DNA from: Segetibacter aerophilus
Lineage (GTDB): Bacteria > Bacteroidota > Bacteroidia > Chitinophagales > Chitinophagaceae
DNA: 60,927 nucleotides
Direction: 5' to 3'
NCBI RefSeq assembly: GCF_007991655.1
Contig: NZ_BJYT01000028.1
Coordinates: 1-60,927 of the forward strand
Shown here: positions 33,981 to 43,227 of the stretch, piece by piece
Layout of the letters: every line of letters starts with the position of its first letter
How positions within the stretch are numbered: position 1 is the stretch's first letter
The notes under the pieces: generated by a model
Told to the model about the DNA's origin: nothing
Databases searched by the model: none
The model's input: the letters and a program-made list of their open reading frames with translations, nothing else
Program-made: the position numbers and the translations under genes

Positions 33981-36398
33981 TTATTTTGCCGAAGAAACAG
34001 CGGCTGTCGAACTTTCCCCTTTTTCATAAATTCCCCATGTTTTGTTTGGTTTTGGCCCCATCTCCAACTCCAGGTGTCCGCCATCAATCAACTGCTTATG
34101 CGTAAACCATGGAGTATTCAGAACCTTTCCGTTCAGCTTTGCACTTTGAATGTATTTGTTCACCACCGAGCAATTTTTCGCGTTCAACGTAAACTGCTTC
34201 TTGTTAGGTAGATCTATAATTACCTTACTGAAAAGGGGACTTCCAATAGTATAGACCGGCAGCCCGGGAGTTACAGGATAAAAACCCATTGAAGAGAATA
34301 CAACAAATGCAGTCATTCCGCCGCCATCTTCGTCTCCCGGAATTCCATTAATGTTATCCTTAAACCAAACATCCAGGAGGTATCGGATTCGCTTTTGTGT
34401 TTTCCAGGGGGAGTTGGTAAAGTTGTACAGGTAAGGAATGTGAAAACTTGGTTCGTTGCCCATAGAGAATTGGCCAACCAACCCGGTCGCATCAGGAAAC
34501 TTATTCCAGAACTCTTGTTTTGATCTGCCGAGACCTTCCCTAAACAGTTGATCCAGCCTTTCTTCAAAAGACTTCTTGCCACCCATTAAATCAACCAGGG
34601 CAGGAATATCCTGTTGCACCTGCCATAAGTAAGTATAGCCGTTGTTTTCGTCGTAGTATTCACGGCCACCCACTCCGCCATCAAACTTCGGATCAATTTT
34701 AATCCAGTTTCCCTTATCATCTTTGGGAAGGAAAAACTGCTTATCGGAATTCCATAGGTTCTTATAATTTTTTCCTCTTGCAGCAAATTGTTGATACTCC
34801 TGTTTGCCTAGCTCTTTGCCTAATTCTCCCAAAGCCCAATCGTCGTAACTATTGCCTAGCGTGACTGCAACTGCCTGCCTTTTTTCAAAACCGTGCACCT
34901 GCTTAACCGTGTCTTTTTCACCAGGATTTAAAGCAGGGAAATAACCATTTGCATGATAAAAGTCATCGAGAACTGTCTTAGGACCATTCACCCACGGTAG
35001 CATTGTAGCTTCCATAGCGTTCTTTTTCATCCCTTCATAGGCCTTCTGGGTATCGAAGTTTTTCAGCCCTTTTCTGTAAGCATCCAAAAAAACGATGGAA
35101 GAATGAAAACCATTCATACAAGGATTGTCGCCGAATAAGACCGGAAAAGTTGGCATCCATCCGCTTTGCTCGTACATCTTAACGTATGAGTTAAGCATGT
35201 CCTCTTCTAAGGCAGGATTTAAAATGGTTCTTAGCGGATGCAGGGCGAGGTAAGTGTCCCACGACCAATCGTCTACATAAAAAGGACGACTGTCTTTATT
35301 CACCTTTTTATTATAACCACTATAATAAGATGAGTCTTCTGAGATGTTAACCATTCTTTCATAACACCGGTACAGCGCAGTATAAAAAGATCGTTTCTGA
35401 GCCTCGGTGCCGCCTTCGACCTTTATCTGGGACATTACCGCCTCCCATGTTTTGCGCCCATTATCTGAAACTGACTGAAAACTTAGATTCTTAATTTCTT
35501 TGTCAAAATTTCTCTTCGCTTGCTCGGCACTTACGTAGCTAATGGCGTACTTAAACTCAACTTGCTTTACAGTTTCAAGGAAACTGATATAAGCCTTCGC
35601 TCCCCTGTCTTCTATAAAATCACCGCTTTGTAATTCGCCGTTCTTTATAAATCCTGTTTTTCCGGCACTACTGAAAAGACCGTAGACATACACTTTAATA
35701 TCTCCGTGATAATTCTCGATCCCAACCAGTTCTGTTGGAGATAGAAACTTCCATTGGGCTCTTCCTCCATTATAGACGTCAAAAAGAATAGAGCGATCTT
35801 TTGCTGCTGGAAATGTGAAACGGTATAACCCTGTTTTTTTACCTGGAGCAAACTCGACAGTAATTCCATCATCAATTAAATAGGTTGAATAGTACCACGG
35901 CCGGTTCACTTCCAATTGGTGATCGTAGGTCATTCTATTACGCCAACTGGCAACTGTTACCAGTTTTATGCTTGGTTTAATTGCAAACACTTCCCCCAAA
36001 CGGTGGGAAACAATATTCAGAGGGAAACTTGAGATTTCGTCGTCGAGGTAGTCTTTCCGCTGCGGGGCAACGCGGATCATTTGATTTGGTAAATGGATAG
36101 TTGGCTTTGTTGGCTCAAGCAATTGGCCCACGGTTCCAATTGTAGGATCAATATAATCGACATTAGATTTTAGCTCTTTTTTGCTTTTCTGCCCGAAAAG
36201 ATTGATACTAAAAAAGCTTGTAACCAGTAAAAAACAAGGAAGAATATAGCGACCAAAGGGTGAAGGGGGAAAGCGGCCCCTGACAAAACGTCCCTTTTGT
36301 CTCCCACTTTTAGTGGCAGCAAGAGGAGCAGTTAGATAAGTATTTTTAGTGGCGGCACTGAAAGAGGCACCAATTCGCAAACGTGAAAATGTGGGCAT
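33981..36398 (-). CDS. Glycoside hydrolase family 92 alpha-mannosidase
   Basis: From ATG 36398 the protein has 805 residues; a TTG at 36431 is also in frame. The mature part begins 'NVDYIDPTIGTVGQL', the usual GH92 opening. The C-terminal domain has 'GIPGDEDGGGMTAF' and 'VVFSSMGFYPVTPGLPVY', containing the family's catalytic acid region. GH92 enzymes are calcium-dependent exo-alpha-mannosidases. The signal-like hydrophobic stretch lies about 50 residues in, after a basic, Arg/Lys/Pro-rich extension, with no ATG, GTG or TTG close by. The true start may be non-standard, or the 5' end may have been altered. Confidence 0.88.
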   Translation of the reverse strand: MPTFSRLRIGASFSAATKNTYLTAPLAATKSGRQKGRFVRGRFPPSPFGRYILPCFLLVTSFFSINLFGQKSKKELKSNVDYIDPTIGTVGQLLEPTKPTIHLPNQMIRVAPQRKDYLDDEISSFPLNIVSHRLGEVFAIKPSIKLVTVASWRNRMTYDHQLEVNRPWYYSTYLIDDGITVEFAPGKKTGLYRFTFPAAKDRSILFDVYNGGRAQWKFLSPTELVGIENYHGDIKVYVYGLFSSAGKTGFIKNGELQSGDFIEDRGAKAYISFLETVKQVEFKYAISYVSAEQAKRNFDKEIKNLSFQSVSDNGRKTWEAVMSQIKVEGGTEAQKRSFYTALYRCYERMVNISEDSSYYSGYNKKVNKDSRPFYVDDWSWDTYLALHPLRTILNPALEEDMLNSYVKMYEQSGWMPTFPVLFGDNPCMNGFHSSIVFLDAYRKGLKNFDTQKAYEGMKKNAMEATMLPWVNGPKTVLDDFYHANGYFPALNPGEKDTVKQVHGFEKRQAVAVTLGNSYDDWALGELGKELGKQEYQQFAARGKNYKNLWNSDKQFFLPKDDKGNWIKIDPKFDGGVGGREYYDENNGYTYLWQVQQDIPALVDLMGGKKSFEERLDQLFREGLGRSKQEFWNKFPDATGLVGQFSMGNEPSFHIPYLYNFTNSPWKTQKRIRYLLDVWFKDNINGIPGDEDGGGMTAFVVFSSMGFYPVTPGLPVYTIGSPLFSKVIIDLPNKKQFTLNAKNCSVVNKYIQSAKLNGKVLNTPWFTHKQLIDGGHLELEMGPKPNKTWGIYEKGESSTAAVSSAK

Positions 36399-36431
36399 AG
36401 GGGCAAGTGTCTCGTTAGAATGAGAGCGCAA

Positions 36432-36783
36432 TTAAGCCTTGAGGCATTAACGCAACCGTTAATAAATGGACTAATTGTTAAATTAATTTCACTTTTTCGA
36501 AAATAAATCAGCAAAAGAGGCTTCTTGAGCGGTGCAATCGAGCATAAACATTGAAATTTCGCAAAAACTGCATAAAAACGTCTTTAGGTAAGAAGCTCGA
36601 ATAATGGCAATTTTAGTGTGGGGTTGATGGGAAGACAAACTGATAAAACGGCAGGAAAATAGTTATTTAAAAAAAGCAGCGTACACCGACTAAAGTTGAA
36701 AAGTGCGACGCAACAGCAGTAGATTTTACCTTGCTGGCCGGGCTCCAAAAATCTGTTCGCGCTCTATTTTAGCGGCTAACGAA
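36432..36783 (-). other. Gap between the sensor-regulator and GH92 genes
   Basis: This 352-base AT-rich stretch has no gene. It contains the repeat 12-mer GTGCGACGCAAC at 36703-36714 (same sequence at 23009-23020, reverse at 22838-22849). The promoter for GH92 probably lies here but I see no clear consensus. Confidence 0.5.
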
Positions 36784-39336
36784 TTAATGTCCCGTAATTG
36801 CTGCGAACGATTTTTCAAAGTCCTGGCCGTAAGTCTCCTTATACTCTTTTGCGAATTTGAGGTAGGCGTCCTTGGCCATTCCATGACGCCCGAGGACGAT
36901 AAGGCTACGGCATTTATAAGCGAGGGCGTCTTCGTTCAGTTGGTCAAAATGAAAAATGGAATTGGTGAGTTTGATGATCCATTCTGCCTCCATCTGGACA
37001 TCGGCGGTCGACAAATATTGTAGAGTAGTGTCGACAACGAAACTGGTAACCTCCGATTTAATATCGTCAAGCCAATCGTATTGCGTCTCCGAAAGAAAGG
37101 AACCACGGTCTATCATATTTTGCAGATCATGGATATACTTTTTATCTAGCTGTTGCTTCTTCGCGACCATTTCCGTGAAATGCTGGTAATCGATTCGGAT
37201 TGATTCATTTAAGACTTCAAACTTCCACTTGCCAGTCTCCTTGCCAATGTGGTATTCTCCGACCTTGTCGAGTATCCCTTTTAGTTTTATAATATTTACA
37301 GAGAAATTATTTCTTGCATCTTTCGCTGACTTGTCGCTCCACAGCATTTCGTACAATTTTTCTGAGGATATGCCTTTCCCATCCCTGAATGTATAAACAA
37401 GCAGAAGAAGAAATAATTCTTTTACGAGCGGAGTAAACTGCCTGGTGATATCTGCGCCGTTTTTGTCAATCACCTCAAATTGCCCGAACAGATAAACAGC
37501 GTAATGAAGGGGAACGTCCACTACAATTTCTTGCGCCGGAGAGGCTGGTTGAATAACTGCAGGCTGATTAGAAGCGGCAGTGGAAATTACAGGCGCTTCC
37601 TCCGTTGGTGCACTAGTCGCTACTTTTTGTTTACGCCTCTTTCTAATTAACCGGCCCGCAATCAAAACAACCACCGCAATAAGTGCATATAGTAAATAGG
37701 GCGGTTTTTTACCACTAGCTTCCTTGGCTGCGGTAAAGGGGTTTGGTGGAAAATCAAGGGTAAAGACCTTTACAGAGGTGATATTGTCTTTAGAACTAAA
37801 TAAGGTGACGGCAACCAACTTTTGGCTGGCGGGACAATAAAAAAGATCAGCAAATGACTCAATATCATGATAGGCATAAGGAATACTATCGCCAACCAAC
37901 TCGTAAGCGGGAGTGGTCAAAGAACCTTTGATTAACTGTATAGACGAATTAAATCGGTCGATTGGATAGATCAAAGAATAGAAATCGGTTGTACCTGGAA
38001 TAATGACGAGGCTGTTGGCAAAACAGAACTGTTTGGCGGGATCATTTAAATGATAGATCTTCTTGAACGAACTATTTCTAACACTATATGCAATCAGGTC
38101 GTAGTTGTATTTCGGATTAATGGTTTGATCGCCCGTATTGCTTCCATAACCGCCAATAATGAAAGCGGTGTCTGTAGCAGCATTTGTTCCAAGCGCAGCC
38201 AGGTAACGTGGCATAAAGAAGTCGCCTTTCGCCTTCACTACTTCCCAGCTACTATTAGGGAAGCTATATCGCTGTACAAGACTCTTGTATTGTAATTGTC
38301 CGTACCCGGCGACAACATAGAGTGAAGAGTCGACAGTAGAAATAAATTTATTTGCCTGCCAGAACTCGGTAAGTTGTTTAGGATTGAAATTATGACTCCA
38401 TACCTGAGAGTTGGGAAGATAGGTAGAGACTTCTTTCTCATCCACATAAAAATTGTACAACTGGCTTGCTGCCTGATTGAAAACAGACTGGTTTCCGGGA
38501 GGTAAAACACCATGGCTTTTAGAAAGCTTCACTCCTGAGATCTGGCCGTTTTTCAATGATAATTGGTACAAGCTATCTGTTGAAACAATGTACAATACTT
38601 CGCTATTTTTATCAAACGCTATGCTGGCGGTTGCCGCAGTTGCAATCGAACGGACCTGTTGCCAGTTCTGGTGTCTCGGTTTGATCCAGGTAGGGTTTTT
38701 TACAGTGGCTATACTTTTTCCAACAGCATCCAATGTTTGATTTCCTAAAATTTCCGCTAAAGGGTAAAAAGATTTTTCGCTATTGCCCTGCTTAACTTTT
38801 ATGTCTTTGATTCGCATTGGAGGAATGTCAATGGTCTTGAAACCCTCATAATCGTTTGCTCCAAAAAAGACACGGGAACAAGTAGCTTCACTAAAGTTGA
38901 ATTTCTGCCTACACACTAATTGGTTATCCAGGTAAAAAAGGACCTCCTGAGATTTCTTGTTAAACCTAATACTGCAATGATTCCAATTGTTATATAAGCG
39001 GCTTTGATCTATTCTAAAGACAAATGAAAAGTTCTCGCCTATAACAAAATTGAAGTTGAGTAGCTTCTGGTTGTAAACAATGTCTATGTTCTGATTATTG
39101 TTGGTGATTATTCTGATAATATATCCAAAATACGTTTCAAAGTTTGGAGCAAAATTAAAGTCAAAGGAAATCTCAGTATCATCCGTTAAACATATTGGAT
39201 CAGTAGGAGTTAAATTTAAGGAGGTGCGTTTTTCCGGTACGACCTCATGACTGGAAAATTGTAACCCGTGCGACTGTTCATAAGCAATAACCGAGGTGAA
39301 AAGAAATCCGAGTAACAAAAAGAGGTATTTACCCAT
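36784..39336 (-). CDS. Membrane-spanning one-component regulator: LamG/Kelch-like sensor plus SARP-type DNA-binding domain
   Basis: An 850-residue protein. A signal peptide is followed by a LamG-like beta-sandwich (about 25-200; 'SFDFNFAPNFETYFGYIIRI', 'WNHCSIRFNKKSQEVLFYLD'). A Kelch-like propeller covers about 225-530 ('SLYVVAGYG', 'TAFIIGGYGSNT'). One membrane helix lies at about 547-565, followed by Arg/Lys and a Pro/Ala linker. The cytoplasmic part has an OmpR/SARP-type winged helix (about 612-710; 'YAVYLFGQFEVIDKNG', 'SSEKLYEMLWSDKSAKDARN') and a BTAD-like helical domain to the end. It thus has an outside sensor and an inside DNA-binding domain. Position next to the utilization locus suggests that it senses the glycan or its fragments. 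Confidence 0.85.
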   Translation of the reverse strand: MGKYLFLLLGFLFTSVIAYEQSHGLQFSSHEVVPEKRTSLNLTPTDPICLTDDTEISFDFNFAPNFETYFGYIIRIITNNNQNIDIVYNQKLLNFNFVIGENFSFVFRIDQSRLYNNWNHCSIRFNKKSQEVLFYLDNQLVCRQKFNFSEATCSRVFFGANDYEGFKTIDIPPMRIKDIKVKQGNSEKSFYPLAEILGNQTLDAVGKSIATVKNPTWIKPRHQNWQQVRSIATAATASIAFDKNSEVLYIVSTDSLYQLSLKNGQISGVKLSKSHGVLPPGNQSVFNQAASQLYNFYVDEKEVSTYLPNSQVWSHNFNPKQLTEFWQANKFISTVDSSLYVVAGYGQLQYKSLVQRYSFPNSSWEVVKAKGDFFMPRYLAALGTNAATDTAFIIGGYGSNTGDQTINPKYNYDLIAYSVRNSSFKKIYHLNDPAKQFCFANSLVIIPGTTDFYSLIYPIDRFNSSIQLIKGSLTTPAYELVGDSIPYAYHDIESFADLFYCPASQKLVAVTLFSSKDNITSVKVFTLDFPPNPFTAAKEASGKKPPYLLYALIAVVVLIAGRLIRKRRKQKVATSAPTEEAPVISTAASNQPAVIQPASPAQEIVVDVPLHYAVYLFGQFEVIDKNGADITRQFTPLVKELFLLLLVYTFRDGKGISSEKLYEMLWSDKSAKDARNNFSVNIIKLKGILDKVGEYHIGKETGKWKFEVLNESIRIDYQHFTEMVAKKQQLDKKYIHDLQNMIDRGSFLSETQYDWLDDIKSEVTSFVVDTTLQYLSTADVQMEAEWIIKLTNSIFHFDQLNEDALAYKCRSLIVLGRHGMAKDAYLKFAKEYKETYGQDFEKSFAAITGH

Positions 39337-39576
39337 ACTTAATAAAACAGCTAATAATGCACAAAATAGCTATTTCTATTAGAAGCAACAGTTATTAATG
39401 ATAAGGGAATTCTGTATAAAAAACCACGTTTCTGAGTTGAGATTGAGGTCTTTTTATCCTTCTTGACAATGACCTGGAGACGTAAAAAAAGCAATAGTTT
39501 GTTTGTAGGTTTCAAATTAAGTCATTACAGGCCCTATCTCACGATCAACTAATTTTTTGAAATGGAAAGAATAAAA

Positions 39577-39607
39577 AAAGCCAGCCAATGTTAAATCGGC
39601 CGGCTTT
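39577..39607 (-). terminator. Secondary terminator hairpin
   Basis: AAAGCC-A-GCC (39577-39586) pairs with GGC-C-GGCTTT (39598-39607) with one mismatch. On the minus strand it is followed by a T run. It appears to back up the stronger hairpin at 39685-39714. Confidence 0.65.
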
Positions 39608-39684
39608 GCATTATTGACAAAAGTCACTAGACAATTCCAATAATGTACCAGGCAAATAGTTCCTGGGGCATTTAAAAAAAATAA

Positions 39685-39714
39685 GGCCGTCTCAGATTTA
39701 GTTTTGAGACGGCC
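39685..39714 (-). terminator. Intrinsic terminator of the tail-fibre-like gene
   Basis: GGCCGTCTCA (39685-39694) and TGAGACGGCC (39705-39714) form a perfect 10-bp stem with a 10-base loop. On the minus strand a T-rich run follows. It begins 22 bases after the stop codon at 39736. Confidence 0.88.
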
Positions 39715-39735
39715 ACTTCACTATAGTCGTATTTG

Positions 39736-42141
39736 TTAGCTCTTTGTATTTGTTTGTTTCACCTTTTTCATTTCTTCTAATTGATTCTTTGCTTTTACCA
39801 GAACTTTTGAATAATGATCATATGCTTTTTGCATTGTTTCCGGGGTAGGGTTATCAAACATTTGGGACAAGTAGGGATATTGTTTCAGATCGAAACCCTG
39901 AGCTTCAGCATACTTTTTTGCCTCTTTGAGCGTCTCCTTTAAATCCTGATGATTACCATGAATAATATTATTAGTAACTGTTTCCTTTAGCGTAGGCGAC
40001 TTTGAATAACCTTTCTGATTAAATACGGTATTGCCTCGTGTATCAAAGTAATTCGGCTTGAAATCGGGTTTTAACTTGGTCAAAGCAGTTTGCATATTGT
40101 TTATCACTACCTGCATATCCTGGATTGTGTTGGCCATATCATTTGAATTGATGCCAACTGCTGTATTGATATAGTTGAAGACTTTGTTACTATCTGCTTC
40201 AGCCCATGAAATACCAATAATACGCTGATAATCCCGTGTTTTCATCTGTGCTGGAGCAACGGCGAGGGCCATACCATCATCATTGCCCGAAGGAAGTATA
40301 TAATCACCCTTTTTTACGTGCCCAACTACTTTTACAGGAATTTGTCCCAGGAAAGCAACTTTCTCATATTCATTTAGCTTGTCAGGATTCGGCATACCTC
40401 CGACCATGGCCGGAAGGTGAGATATAACCATAAATTTTTCCGCATCTTTAAAACTTTTTGAAATTAAACCACCTTTTACACCAACAACATCTCCATAAGA
40501 AAAAGTTTCAGTTGTATCAAACTTGTGCAGCCATTCTGCATAATCGGCGCCTCCGGACTCGTAAGCAACACTGGCACCTCCAGCTTCATTATATGCTATG
40601 TATCCGCCAAGCTGTAAACCACCAACAACAAGATCAACAACACTCCATGCCACATCATCACAATCTCCCGCGATGCCAAGACCAGCTGCGCAAGCAGCAG
40701 CATTTACTATAAGTCTGACAATATCATCTACCAGGGTTAATGTTAATGAGTAAGCGCCAAAGGCATAGTTGGTACCAAAGTAATCTGCTGCAGACCCAGG
40801 AATATTGCCCGAAACCGCTTGGTTCTTATCTGTCGAGACGTCATCCGGACCCGGATCTCCGATAATGCCAATAACGGCGCTTCTTAACCCACCAGCAATC
40901 CCACTAAACCCTTCTACCCTGCCTAGCGCAGCTCCACCACTATTATAAAACGTAATAAAGTTGTTCCCCCTGTCAGGAGCTGAAGCATTGAGCTTTATTG
41001 CAAGGCCCTGTTCGTTACCTTGAACTCTCAGCGGGTAACTGTTGTAATCATCCTGACTATTCGCAAGGTCTGCATTAACTGTTACCTGGCCATTTGCATT
41101 AAGTGTGTTGTTTAAGGTAGTAGCGCCTGTAACGATAAGGGTACTCTTTAAAGCAGTGGCACCGTCGGTAGTTAAGGTGCTTTTTAAGGACGTTGCGCCA
41201 TCGGTAGTAAGTGTACTTTTAAAGGAAGTTGCGCCGTCGGTGGTAAGTGTACTTTTAAGGGACGTTGCGCCATCAACTGCTAACGTATTTTTTAGTGCAG
41301 CAGCACCATCTACTGATAATGTGTTCTTCAGAACAGTGGCACCATCAGTGGTGAGCGTACCGGTTAAGGAAGTCGATTTTGCATTGGCAACTGTAAAAGT
41401 GCCATTGTTAGTAGTACTGCCACTTATCGTATTCAAAAAAACGTTCTTTTTCACAATAAGATCATTACCTACTTCTACATTAACACCAACTTTTAAACTA
41501 TTTGCTATACTAATATCCCCTTCCTTTGTTATGCGTAATCGTTCGAGATTGTTAGTAACGAATATTAGGTCTTCATAATCTGTCGTGCCTAGTTTATCAA
41601 CTGTTGCATCACTCTTACTATTTCCTTTTAACGACCAGTTTGCTGACGGTACCCCTGCTTGTACAGATGTCGGTGAAGCTGCTCCTGCAGCAGAAACATA
41701 ATTTTGTTCGCTTTTTCCTTTGGAAACAAGTTCCGAAGCAGTAGCTGCATGAAATGCATAGGGCACAGCAAACAGTTGGCTGCTGCTAATTGGAGCAAAA
41801 TCGGCCTTACCTTTATCTTTCAAAGCCACCTGCAGCCAAACATCGTCCGTGCTCCATGGGATAGTTTGAAAAGAACCTTTTTCAACTTTACCTCCACCAA
41901 CTACAAGGTTAAACAAACCGAGTTGATTAGTAGTAACAGTATGTACCTCAGTATAATAAACAGAGGGATTACTGCCTTTTGAAAGCAGGCTGATCTTTAA
42001 TGAGATTTCTTGGCTCGCAATTACGCCTCCAGCGAGGTTTCTTGCTACTGCCTGGTATTTCATACCTTGAGGTACACTCTGTGCGTAGGTACCTGCACCG
42101 AATAAAATAACAAGCACAAGGAGGACGGATACTTTTTTCAT
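39736..42141 (-). CDS. Repeat-containing tail-fibre-like surface protein
   Basis: An 801-residue exported protein. The signal peptide leads into a domain common in Bacteroidota fibre-like proteins ('MKYQAVARNLAGGVIASQEISLKISL...LFAVPYAFHAATASELV'). Eight 12-residue repeats of the form TLTTDGATSLKS (262-356) follow, suggestive of a beta-roll or trimeric shaft. The C-terminal part has 'GADYAEWLHKFDTTETFSYG' and 'GISWAEADSNKVFNYINTAV', resembling the intramolecular chaperone/autoprotease (Peptidase_G2-like) region of phage tail fibres. A coiled-coil-like tail ends the protein. A trimeric surface appendage is plausible. The last residues are not a clear T9SS sorting tail. Confidence 0.75.
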   Translation of the reverse strand: MKKVSVLLVLVILFGAGTYAQSVPQGMKYQAVARNLAGGVIASQEISLKISLLSKGSNPSVYYTEVHTVTTNQLGLFNLVVGGGKVEKGSFQTIPWSTDDVWLQVALKDKGKADFAPISSSQLFAVPYAFHAATASELVSKGKSEQNYVSAAGAASPTSVQAGVPSANWSLKGNSKSDATVDKLGTTDYEDLIFVTNNLERLRITKEGDISIANSLKVGVNVEVGNDLIVKKNVFLNTISGSTTNNGTFTVANAKSTSLTGTLTTDGATVLKNTLSVDGAAALKNTLAVDGATSLKSTLTTDGATSFKSTLTTDGATSLKSTLTTDGATALKSTLIVTGATTLNNTLNANGQVTVNADLANSQDDYNSYPLRVQGNEQGLAIKLNASAPDRGNNFITFYNSGGAALGRVEGFSGIAGGLRSAVIGIIGDPGPDDVSTDKNQAVSGNIPGSAADYFGTNYAFGAYSLTLTLVDDIVRLIVNAAACAAGLGIAGDCDDVAWSVVDLVVGGLQLGGYIAYNEAGGASVAYESGGADYAEWLHKFDTTETFSYGDVVGVKGGLISKSFKDAEKFMVISHLPAMVGGMPNPDKLNEYEKVAFLGQIPVKVVGHVKKGDYILPSGNDDGMALAVAPAQMKTRDYQRIIGISWAEADSNKVFNYINTAVGINSNDMANTIQDMQVVINNMQTALTKLKPDFKPNYFDTRGNTVFNQKGYSKSPTLKETVTNNIIHGNHQDLKETLKEAKKYAEAQGFDLKQYPYLSQMFDNPTPETMQKAYDHYSKVLVKAKNQLEEMKKVKQTNTKS
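41074..41358 (-). repeat. 36-bp tandem repeats coding for a fibre shaft
   Basis: About eight in-frame units of 36 bp, encoding degenerate copies of TLTTDGATSLKS. The central four units are nearly identical at DNA level while the outer ones have drifted, as expected from expansion in the middle. The array lies wholly inside the tail-fibre-like gene and could change length by recombination or replication slippage without shifting frame. Confidence 0.88.
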
Positions 42142-42189
42142 TTTAAAAAATTATTATAGGTGAAGGAGATTTAATTAATTGCCAGTACT

Positions 42190-42693
42190 CTATTTGGCTT
42201 TGATTACTTTAAACTCGCTATGTATACTACCGGCTGCGTTAGTTATGCGAAGAACATAAGTTCCATGAGGATAGCGGCTAACGTCTAATTTAGAAGCAAT
42301 AGCATCTTGGGGTAAAGTGCTATTTAATAGCACTTTACCAGTAACATCTACCAGGGTAACTAATAGCCGCTCATCTACGGGCTTATTAATTTGAATGTTT
42401 AGAATAGAAGTTGCCGGATTTGGAAAAATCCGAAAAACATTTTTAGGTGTAGTGTTGTCCGCAACGTTAGTGCGCTTTACCTCGAGTAGTGGTTGATGAA
42501 AGCCTTGAGTGTAAAGCGATGAGGATGTAGAAACACTTTCAACTGCAGGCTCCCCAAGCGTCCATTCTAAAATTAGGTCCGAAGATTTTGATACCTCTCC
42601 TGCCGCAGCAATAACAGAGTGGTTCTCTTTCTGAGCAAAAGAATTTGTTGAAGTAGCAGCGGCAATGGTAATTAAGTAGAGATGAAGTTTCAT
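42190..42693 (-). CDS. Small T9SS-secreted protein
   Basis: A 167-residue protein with a signal peptide ending near 'TNSFAQ' and a short N-terminal domain ('GEVSKSSDLILEWTLGEPA', 'LYTQGFHQPLLE') seen in many Bacteroidota T9SS proteins. A full type A sorting domain follows: 'FRIFPNPATSILNIQI', 'VTLVDVTGKVLL', 'YPHGTYVLRITN', ending 'KVIKAK'. It lies 48 bases before the tail-fibre-like gene on the same strand, so both are probably co-expressed surface components. No enzymatic domain is present. Confidence 0.9.
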   Translation of the reverse strand: MKLHLYLITIAAATSTNSFAQKENHSVIAAAGEVSKSSDLILEWTLGEPAVESVSTSSSLYTQGFHQPLLEVKRTNVADNTTPKNVFRIFPNPATSILNIQINKPVDERLLVTLVDVTGKVLLNSTLPQDAIASKLDVSRYPHGTYVLRITNAAGSIHSEFKVIKAK

Positions 42694-43227
42694 ACGCTTA
42701 TTGTTGTAATGATGGAAATATTTAATAATGCTTTTAATCTCGCACAGTAAGCAAGTAATAATGTGAAAAATGAATTATAGATAGTGAATTGGTCTCTCGC
42801 TTTTCTTGTTAATAATTGTGCTTAAAAAGTTGCTTGTAGAGATTGCTTTCATGCTAGCACGCGTTTAATTAAAAAAGTAGAGAGGTAACGAAAGAGAAAA
42901 TTTTTGCTACTATCCAGAAAGTTCACAACACTTTCTTCGTTTCTTATTCAAACATAACTTACCCAATCCTCTGTTTTGGTTCAATCTCACCAAACACCTC
43001 TTTCATCTCTCAAAACCCGCTTCTGGCTTTACGGGAATTTTGGCTGCTAATTGTTTGAAACTAAAGTTGTGAGTGAGTACGGAAAGAATTATTACTGTAG
43101 TCTTTTTTAAGATCTTAGCAGCAGTTATTGTACGCCATTTAACATGCAACGCAAAAAACCCCAGGGCTTATAAAATATTTATGAGAGAGGATGCAGATTA
43201 GGCAAACGCTGCCACGTGTGAGGGAAA
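42694..43227 (-). other. Promoter region between the regulator and surface-protein genes
   Basis: This 534-base gap has no convincing gene. It should hold the promoter of the T9SS/tail-fibre pair and the 3' end of the LytTR gene's mRNA. I see no strong hairpin or recognised operator. Confidence 0.45.

Larger units (their letters stand above)
39337..39735 (-). other. Gap with two hairpins and the sensor-regulator promoter region
   Basis: These 399 bases contain two strong hairpins near the right end (listed separately) that close the upstream surface-protein transcript. The part at 39337-39540 should hold the promoter of the sensor-regulator; no further structure is evident. Confidence 0.5.

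Noticed and set aside
41074-41358. Regularly spaced repeats as a CRISPR array
   Set aside because: The units are contiguous 36-bp in-frame coding repeats without unique spacers, and no cas genes are present.
41105-41578. Plus-strand frame of 157 residues with regular repeats
   Set aside because: It is the antisense image of the 36-bp repeats in the tail-fibre-like gene.
39736-42693. Prophage tail region
   Set aside because: Only the fibre-like protein recalls phage; it has a signal peptide and its neighbours are T9SS and regulatory genes.
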